Below are positions 58,707 to 64,000 of a stretch of DNA of 64,000 bases, piece after piece. The stretch lies in contig NZ_LT598653.1 of the NCBI RefSeq assembly GCF_900078365.1, forward strand, positions 2,232,001 to 2,296,000. The letters run 5' to 3'. Position 1 is the first letter of the stretch, and each line of letters begins with the position of its first letter. The notes beneath the pieces are model-generated. The model was given only the letters and a program-made list of their open reading frames with translations. It searched no databases and had not been told where the DNA came from. Both the position numbers and the translations under genes were made by a program. Source of the stretch: an uncultured Sphingopyxis sp. (GTDB taxonomy: Bacteria > Pseudomonadota > Alphaproteobacteria > Sphingomonadales > Sphingomonadaceae).

Positions 58707-60290
58707 TTACGCCCCCTTGGCTTCGGGATGAACGCCGGCCGCCTGCGCCTCGGCGAGCTCATTTTGTCCGGCGAGGTCCTCGGCATCGCGCAGCGTGTCG
58801 AGGTGCATCAGCTTCTTGATCAGCGGCGACACCACGATCACGAGGACGCCGAAGCCGACCGCCCACAGGCCGATCGTCTGATAGACGTCGAGCACGAGCG
58901 CCTTGCCCGCGCCCTCCCCGCTCGCCTTTTCGGACCCCGTCGCCGCCGCGATCAGCCCCGCAGTGAAATTGCCGGTCGCCGATGCGAAGAACCAGGTGCC
59001 CATGATCAGCGACGCCATATGCGCGGGCGCCAGTCGGTTCATCGCGCTCAGGCCTACCGGCGACAGGCAGAGCTCGCCCGTCGTGTGGAGCAGATAGATG
59101 AGGAAGATGAACAGCACCGGCGTCGCATTTTCCATGCCCGCGGCTTCGGCGCCCCATTTGAGCACGAAGAAGCCGAGCCCGAGCTGGAGCATCGCGAGGC
59201 CGAATTTGGCAGGCGCCGAAGGCTCCCACCCGCGGCGGCCGAGCCAGGTCCAGAGTGCGGCGAACAGCGGCGCGAAAAGGACGATATAGCCGGCGTTGAG
59301 CGACTGGAAGACCGAGGCCGGAACCCCCGCGCGGTCGACATAGCGGTCGGCGAAGAGGTTCAGCGACGAGCCCGCTTGCTCGAACAGCGCCCAGAAGAGG
59401 ATCGAGCCGAGGATCAGGAACATCGCGGCGAAGATGCGGTCGCGGTCCTGCGACGGCAGCTTCACGACCGCGGTGAAGAGCACATAGGCGACGAGGATTG
59501 CCCCCGCGACGCCGAGCAGCGTGCCGACGAGCGCCTGATTCTGCACCATCCACCAGCAGACGCCGACAGCGACGAGACCGATGATATAGAGCAGCCATTC
59601 GAACTTGATGCCCATCACCGGCGCGGCCAGCTTCGCCGGATCCTCCGGCTCGCCGCGGCCGAGCAGCAGCGGCTTGCCCCAGATGAAAACGATCAGGCCG
59701 AGCAGCATGCCGAAGCCCGCGGCTCCGAAGCCATAGGACCAGCCATAGACTTCACCGAGATAGCCGCAAAGCAGCGAGCCGAGGAAGGCGCCGAGATTGA
59801 TGCCCATGTAGAAGATCGTATAGGCGCCGTCGCGGCGCACGTCGGTGCGCGGATAGAGCTGGCCGACGATCACCGAGATGTTCGCCTTCAGGAAGCCCGA
59901 GCCGACGATGATGAAGGCGAGCGCGAGCCAGAAGATGTTGAGGCTCGCCGGATCCTGCCCGCCGTCGCCCTCGAAACCCATGATGAAATGGCCGAAGGTC
60001 AGCAGGACCGCGCCATAGGCCACCGCCTTGCGCTGCCCCAGCCAGCGGTCGGCGAGATAGCCGCCGAGCACCGGGGTGATATAGACGAGCGCCGTATAGG
60101 CGCCATAGATCACCCCCGATTCACTGTCCGAAAACAACCAGTGCTTGGTGAGGTAGAAAATCAGCAGCGCCCGCATCCCGTAATAGGAAAAACGCTCCCA
60201 CATTTCGGCGAAGAAGAGGACAAACAGGCCCTTCGGGTGGCCGAGAAACGTCCCGGCGGCATCCCCGTGCTGGGCATAGGCTTTGGTCAT
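58707..60290 (-). CDS. peptide:proton symporter, POT/PTR family
   Basis: Major-facilitator transporter of 527 aa importing di- and tripeptides with protons. The ExxERFxYY proton-coupling motif is at 29-37 (EMWERFSYYG), GGYLADRWLGQRKA is the MFS loop, and about twelve to fourteen helices follow. The C-terminal tail is acidic/Ala-rich. First gene of the leftward operon with two amidohydrolase-like lipoprotein/exported proteins, consistent with peptide scavenging. Divergent from the nitroreductase gene. Confidence 0.93.
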   Translation of the reverse strand: MTKAYAQHGDAAGTFLGHPKGLFVLFFAEMWERFSYYGMRALLIFYLTKHWLFSDSESGVIYGAYTALVYITPVLGGYLADRWLGQRKAVAYGAVLLTFGHFIMGFEGDGGQDPASLNIFWLALAFIIVGSGFLKANISVIVGQLYPRTDVRRDGAYTIFYMGINLGAFLGSLLCGYLGEVYGWSYGFGAAGFGMLLGLIVFIWGKPLLLGRGEPEDPAKLAAPVMGIKFEWLLYIIGLVAVGVCWWMVQNQALVGTLLGVAGAILVAYVLFTAVVKLPSQDRDRIFAAMFLILGSILFWALFEQAGSSLNLFADRYVDRAGVPASVFQSLNAGYIVLFAPLFAALWTWLGRRGWEPSAPAKFGLAMLQLGLGFFVLKWGAEAAGMENATPVLFIFLIYLLHTTGELCLSPVGLSAMNRLAPAHMASLIMGTWFFASATGNFTAGLIAAATGSEKASGEGAGKALVLDVYQTIGLWAVGFGVLVIVVSPLIKKLMHLDTLRDAEDLAGQNELAEAQAAGVHPEAKGA

Positions 60291-60416
60291 GGCGACCCTT
60301 CCCTGGAATATGATGTTGGCCCCGGAAACGGGGCAGATGGCCGTAACACTAGCGTCAAAATTGCGTATGGGAAGAATCTAATTGCGCGCGAAACCATCGC
60401 GATCGGGCCGGAATTT

Positions 60417-60446
60417 GTTGCGAACCGTTCGCAACACTTGCGCAAG
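60417..60446. promoter_or_regulatory. dyad GTTGCGAA-CCG-TTCGCAAC plus CTTGCGCAAG
   Basis: A perfect 8-bp inverted repeat with a 3-bp centre (60417-60435) followed by a perfect 10-bp palindrome (60437-60446), in the 183-bp divergent region between the POT transporter and nitroreductase genes, 28 bp before the latter. Probable regulator binding site; the binding protein is unknown. Confidence 0.5.
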
Positions 60447-60473
60447 GGCGCTGAAAAGCCCACATGGCGCACC

Positions 60474-61055
60474 ATGTTCAACGACGCCTCCTCGCTTCTC
60501 GCCCATCTCGCTACCCGCCGTTCGGGCAAGGCGCGCGACATGGTCGCGCCCGGCCCCGACGCCGCGGAGCTCCATGACATCATCGCGCTCGCGCTGCGCA
60601 CTCCCGACCATGGCAAGCTCGCACCGTGGCGGATCGTCACGATCGCCGACGGGCAGCGCGACGCCTTCGCGGCGCTGCTCAAACAGGCGTGGATCGCCGA
60701 AAATCCCGGCGCGGCGGGCATGGACCTCTCGGCGCTCGACCAGTTCGCGCATCAAGCGCCGGCCTTGCTCGTGCTGATCTCGACCCCCGTCCCCGGCGCG
60801 AAGATTCCCGTGTGGGAACAACAGCTGTCGGCCGGCGCGGTCGGCATGAACCTGCTCCACGCGGCGCATGCACATGGTTTCGTCGGCAGCTGGCTCACCG
60901 GCTGGGCGGCGTATAGCCCGGAGGTCGCGGCAGCGTTCGGCGCCGGCGAAGGCGGCCGGATTGCCGGCTATTTCTTTTTCGGCACCGCTTCACGCGACCT
61001 CGACGAGCGTCCGCGTCCCGAATATGATGACGTCGTCCGCGGCTGGGAAATTTAG
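60474..61055 (+). CDS. nitroreductase family protein (YdjA-like)
   Basis: FMN-dependent oxidoreductase of 193 aa. The N-terminal arginine motif (LATRRSGKAR), LRTPDHGKLAPWRIV (flavin contact) and the C-terminal GRIAGYFFFGTA mark the small YdjA-type nitroreductases. It probably reduces quinones, nitro compounds or flavins; the true substrate is unknown. A long open frame reading through it from 57192 is an artefact of GC-rich antisense sequence. A single-gene unit before a GntR regulator gene. Confidence 0.88.
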   Translation: MFNDASSLLAHLATRRSGKARDMVAPGPDAAELHDIIALALRTPDHGKLAPWRIVTIADGQRDAFAALLKQAWIAENPGAAGMDLSALDQFAHQAPALLVLISTPVPGAKIPVWEQQLSAGAVGMNLLHAAHAHGFVGSWLTGWAAYSPEVAAAFGAGEGGRIAGYFFFGTASRDLDERPRPEYDDVVRGWEI

Positions 61056-61126
61056 TTTCAGTTTTTGAACCCGAATTGTAATTAGCCCAATTTGACTGTG
61101 CTGCTGTCTTATGGCATTAAGGCGGC

Positions 61127-61474
61127 ATGCTCGATCAGTCCAAACCCGTGTACCAACGTCTGCGCGACGTCATCGCCAATGCGATCCTCGACGGCACCTA
61201 TCGCGATGGCGACATGCTTCCTTCGGTGCGTTCGCTCGCCGCAGAGGAAGGCGCGAACCCGCTGACCGTCGCGAAGGCGTATCAGACGTTTCAGGACGAA
61301 GGGCTGGTCACGGTCAAGCGCGGGGTGGGCATGTTCGTCGCCGAGGGCGCCACCGAACGGCTGCGCAACCTGATGCGCGCCGACTTCCTCGCCAATATCT
61401 GGCCCCCGGTCGCGCAGCAGATGCGCCGCATCGGCCTCGACGCGCGCACGCTTCTCGATCTTACCGACGCCTGA
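61127..61474 (+). CDS. GntR family regulator, YtrA-type
   Basis: Small regulator of 115 aa: one winged helix-turn-helix (YQRLRDVIANAILDGTYRDG, LPSVRSLAAEEGANPLTVAKAYQ) and a short C-terminal helix for dimerisation, without a ligand domain. YtrA-type GntR proteins typically control ABC transporters next to them, but none is here. AAGG is just upstream of the ATG, and TTGACT at 61092 with CATTAA 17 bp on may be its promoter. Downstream is the DUF885 gene. Confidence 0.9.
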   Translation: MLDQSKPVYQRLRDVIANAILDGTYRDGDMLPSVRSLAAEEGANPLTVAKAYQTFQDEGLVTVKRGVGMFVAEGATERLRNLMRADFLANIWPPVAQQMRRIGLDARTLLDLTDA

Positions 61475-61518
61475 CGCATCCGGCAGTTTTGAGTGGGGGA
61501 ACCGCCATTTCCCACTTT

Positions 61519-61596
61519 CGTCATCCCGGACTTGATCCGGGATCCATTCTTCCCTGATTTTGCGTGAATGGACCCCGGATCGAGTCCGGGGTGACG
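61519..61596. repeat. bipartite palindrome, CGTCATCCCGGACTTGATCC family
   Basis: Inverted arms in the 301-bp gap between the GntR and DUF885 genes, beginning 45 bp after the GntR stop. Confidence 0.9.
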
Positions 61597-61710
61597 ATGA
61601 AGATAGGTCGGCTTGCGTTCGAAACTTGCCCTGTCCTTCACCCCTTCCCGAAATCCGTATCGCTCCGCGCCCTGAAATCGCATCCGCCTCTTGCGCCGCC
61701 GGTGACTTGC

Positions 61711-61740
61711 TATAACAATACACCGATCGTGTGCCGATCG
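61711..61740 (+). promoter_or_regulatory. TATAAC and paired CCGATCG sites before DUF885 gene
   Basis: TATAAC at 61711-61716 may be a -10; CCGATCG occurs at 61723-61729 and 61734-61740, one helical turn apart, each containing the palindrome CGATCG. No good -35 is seen. Confidence 0.3.
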
Positions 61741-61775
61741 GCGCGCGCCACATTCTATCGCTCGGAGAACCGAAC

Positions 61776-63602
61776 ATGCTCGAACGTCGTACCCTGCTGG
61801 CCGCCGCGGCCGCGTCCTCGCTGCTCGCCGTCCTGCGTTCGCCCGCCCGCGCGGCATCGGCCGCGCCCGGCAGCGAAGGCGCGCGGCTGACCGCGATCTA
61901 CGAGCGCATCTACGACATGCTCGTCGATCAGGACCCCGAGTTCGCGACCGCGCTCGGGCTCGACAAGGGCGACCGCGCCGCATCGAAGGCGAAACTCGCC
62001 GACCGCTCGCCCGCGGGCATCGAACGCGGCCATGAGCTTTACCGCACCGGCCTCAAGGAACTGAAGACGATCGACCCCGCGAAACTCTCGGGTATGGATC
62101 TCGTCAATTACGAAACCTTCCGCGGCCCGTGGGAACATTATGTCAAGGCGTACGACACCTTCGATTACGGCCTTCACAGCTGGCCCGAACCGCATCCGGT
62201 CACCCAGCTCAGCGGCACCTATCGCTCGATCCCCGATTTCCTCGTCAACCAGCACAGCATCGCGAACGCCGCCGATGCCGAGGCCTATCTGTCGCGCTGC
62301 AACGATTTCGCGGTCCAGCTCGACAATGAAACGGGCCGTATCAAGGCCGACCACGCCGCCGGGATCATCCCGCCCGATTTCGTCATCGACCGCACGCTCG
62401 CGCTGTTCGACAATATCTGGAAACCCGCGCCCGACGCCAATATCCTGACGAAGAACCTCAAGACCAAGACCGCCGGCATCCCCGGCGACTGGGCGACACG
62501 CTGCGCCGCGATCATCGAAGGCAAAATCTATCCCGCGATGCGCCGTCAGGCCGCCGAACTCACCGCCGTGCGCCCGCGCGCGACGCACGATGCCGGCGTC
62601 TGGCGGCTGCCCAAGGGCGACGAATATTACGCCTATGCGCTGCGCTTCGCGACGACGACGGGCATGTCGGCCGAAGAAGTCCACAAGCTCGGCCTCGACC
62701 GCATGGCCGCGCTCAGCGCGCGCGCCGACGCGATCTTCAAGGCGCAGGGGATGACCAAGGGAACGGTCGCCGAGCGGATGCGCACCCTCGGCAAGGATCC
62801 GCGCTTCCTCTATCCCAACACCGACAAGGGCAAGGCCGACCTGATCGCCAAATTGAACGAACAGATCCAGGAAATGCAGCGCCGCCTGCCCGAAGCCTTC
62901 GGCCGGCTGCCGAAGGCCAAGGTCGACATCCGCCGCGTGCCGCCCGAGATCGAGGCCGGCGCCCCCGGCGGCTATTACCAGATCCCCGCGCTCGATGGCT
63001 CGCGCCCCGGCGCCTATTATATCAACCTGCGCGACACCGCCGAAAATCCGTCGTGGACGCTGCCGACGCTGACCTATCACGAGGCGACGCCGGGCCATCA
63101 CCACCAGATCGCGCTCGCGCAGGAGGCCGAGGGCATCCCGCGCCTCCGCCGCCTCCCCGCTTACTCGGTCTACACCGAAGGCTGGGGCCTTTATGCCGAG
63201 CAGCTCGCCGACGAGATGGGCGTCTATGAAAATGACCCGTGGGGCCAGCTCGGCTATCTGCAAAGCTACATGTTCCGCGCCGCGCGCCTCGTCGTCGACA
63301 CCGGCCTCCACCATTATCGCTGGAGCCGCGAGAAGGCGATCGCCTATTACAACGACGCGCTCGGCACGCCCGAAGGGTCGAACGTGACCGAAATCGAACG
63401 CTACTGCGTGTGGCCGGGCCAGGCGACGAGCTATATGGTCGGCCAGACGCGCTGGGTCGCGATCCGCGAGAAAGCCAAGGCCGCGCTCGGCGACAAGTTC
63501 GACCTGCGCGCTTTCCACGACACCGCCCTGTCGGCGGGCGCGATGCCGATCGAGGTGCTGGCGGGCGTCATCGACCGCTGGGTCGCCGCGCAAAAGGCCT
63601 GA
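61776..63602 (+). CDS. DUF885 family secreted peptidase-like protein
   Basis: Exported protein of 608 aa. The leader ERRTLLAAAAASSLLAVLRS looks like a Tat or Sec signal with a twin Arg. The DUF885 core has the metalloprotease-like motif YHEATPGHHHQIA (about residues 434-446), YTEGWGLYAEQLADEMG with the third Glu ligand, and WPGQATSYMVGQ near the end. DUF885 proteins are believed to be zinc-dependent carboxypeptidase-like hydrolases. GGAG precedes the ATG at 61776 by 10 bases. Stands alone between a regulator gene and a convergent transpeptidase gene. Confidence 0.9.
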   Translation: MLERRTLLAAAAASSLLAVLRSPARAASAAPGSEGARLTAIYERIYDMLVDQDPEFATALGLDKGDRAASKAKLADRSPAGIERGHELYRTGLKELKTIDPAKLSGMDLVNYETFRGPWEHYVKAYDTFDYGLHSWPEPHPVTQLSGTYRSIPDFLVNQHSIANAADAEAYLSRCNDFAVQLDNETGRIKADHAAGIIPPDFVIDRTLALFDNIWKPAPDANILTKNLKTKTAGIPGDWATRCAAIIEGKIYPAMRRQAAELTAVRPRATHDAGVWRLPKGDEYYAYALRFATTTGMSAEEVHKLGLDRMAALSARADAIFKAQGMTKGTVAERMRTLGKDPRFLYPNTDKGKADLIAKLNEQIQEMQRRLPEAFGRLPKAKVDIRRVPPEIEAGAPGGYYQIPALDGSRPGAYYINLRDTAENPSWTLPTLTYHEATPGHHHQIALAQEAEGIPRLRRLPAYSVYTEGWGLYAEQLADEMGVYENDPWGQLGYLQSYMFRAARLVVDTGLHHYRWSREKAIAYYNDALGTPEGSNVTEIERYCVWPGQATSYMVGQTRWVAIREKAKAALGDKFDLRAFHDTALSAGAMPIEVLAGVIDRWVAAQKA

Positions 63603-63657
63603 CGCATATCCGGCGCTTCGCTCGCCGCGGCGGGCGAAGCGCCGCCCGGGTCTGTTC

Positions 63658-64000
63658 CTAATTCCGGAAGATCGCCGGCGTTCCGGGTTTGACCATCTGC
63701 GCGACGCGCGCGGCGTCCCAATTGGTCAGCCGTACGCAGCCATGGCTTTCGGCGCGTCCGATCGTGTGCGGCTCGCTCGTTCCGTGAATGCCGTAATGCG
63801 GCTTGTTGAGGTCGATCCACACGACGCCGACCGGGCTGTTCGGCCCGGGCTTCAGCATCACCGCATCCTTGTCGTTGCTCACGTCCCAGAACAGCTTGGG
63901 ATTATAGTGAAAGTCGGGGTTGCGGCTGACGCCCTGTATCTTCCACGTCCCGATCGGCAACGGGTCGCGGCGGCTGCCCATCGTCGCGGGGAATTGCGCG
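63658..64000 (-). CDS. L,D-transpeptidase (YkuD), 5' end missing
   Basis: C-terminal part of an ErfK/YbiS/YcfS/YnhG-type enzyme that makes 3-3 peptidoglycan cross-links or attaches lipoproteins. The catalytic block is HGTSEPHTIGRAESHGCVRLTNWD split as HGT...(about 14 residues) then SHGCVR, with the nucleophile Cys. Reading upstream, the frame runs to the right edge with sense codons (AQFPATMGSRRDPLPIGTWK), so the start and any signal peptide are outside the window and the Met at 63981 is internal. Confidence 0.92.
   Translation of the reverse strand, partial: AQFPATMGSRRDPLPIGTWKIQGVSRNPDFHYNPKLFWDVSNDKDAVMLKPGPNSPVGVVWIDLNKPHYGIHGTSEPHTIGRAESHGCVRLTNWDAARVAQMVKPGTPAIFRN

Noticed and set aside
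57192..61055. An open frame of 1287 codons on the plus strand
   Set aside because: It runs antisense to two amidohydrolase genes and the peptide transporter, with Arg/Asp/His-rich low-complexity sequence typical of GC-rich antisense frames. Only its last part coincides with a real gene, the nitroreductase from 60474.

Overview
The window is GC-rich (roughly two-thirds G+C by eye), densely coded, mostly unspliced operons with ATGA/GTGA stop-start overlaps. Gene content and order point to an alphaproteobacterium of the Sphingomonadales, most like Sphingopyxis. The signs are a three-subunit proton-translocating transhydrogenase with a tiny aa3-oxidase subunit IV gene upstream, CcrM-type GANTC methylase, the order trpG-trpD-trpC-moaC-moeA-lexA-comEC-gltX-gltA, an XrtA/PEP-CTERM-type sugar transferase/PrsK/PrsR/PrsT cluster, and an alphaproteobacterial GTTC-N7-GTTC SOS box. 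The genus is inference. I saw no rRNA, tRNA, CRISPR, transposase, integrase or phage gene.

Layout. 1-6.1 kb: mixed metabolic genes (flavin monooxygenase fragment, Lrp regulator with divergent LysE exporter, aldo/keto reductase, DUF411 protein, dienelactone hydrolase, HAD phosphatase). 6.2-10.4 kb: leftward glmU - unknown 104-aa gene - vapB - vapC - glmS, a toxin-antitoxin pair wedged into an amino-sugar operon. 10.4-13.8 kb: phosphoglycolate phosphatase, then a tightly coupled operon of MarR regulator, PqqD-like protein, HprK-related kinase and nucleotidyltransferase (the poorly understood 'HPr-rel-A' set). 14.1-19.7 kb: TonB-dependent receptor overlapping a glutathione-dependent isomerase, a diheme cytochrome/beta-helix pair, DUF2147. 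19.8-25.1 kb: racemase and the pnt genes, interrupted by fasciclin and PH-domain genes. 25.3-34.2 kb: a degenerate NtrC-like regulator, folP, ccrM with a dense GANTC cluster in its upstream region, SDR, rnhB, a ThiD-VOC fusion, DUF1272, glmM. 34.3-44.5 kb: a symporter/aldo-keto reductase pair, manC, and the polysaccharide/PEP-CTERM regulatory operon. 44.6-54.7 kb: tryptophan, molybdopterin, lexA, comEC, gltX, gltA. 54.8-64 kb: NnrU, two amidohydrolases with a peptide transporter, nitroreductase, GntR regulator, DUF885 peptidase and an L,D-transpeptidase cut by the right edge.

How genes fit together. glmS, glmM and glmU together supply the fructose-6-phosphate to UDP-GlcNAc route for cell wall and surface polymers; manC supplies GDP-mannose next to the sugar transferase. 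The three transhydrogenase subunits would make NADPH at the membrane. The POT transporter and two secreted amidohydrolases look like a peptide uptake/processing unit.

Intergenic DNA is unusually rich in bipartite palindromes: two arms, each able to form a hairpin, the second being the reverse complement of the first. At least six sequence families and more than twenty copies are present, and one copy lies inside the 5' coding region of an amidohydrolase. The observations most worth following are the GANTC cluster upstream of ccrM, the HprK/PqqD/nucleotidyltransferase operon, the NtrC-like protein with an altered sigma-54 contact loop, the ThiD-VOC fusion and the palindrome inserted in a gene.
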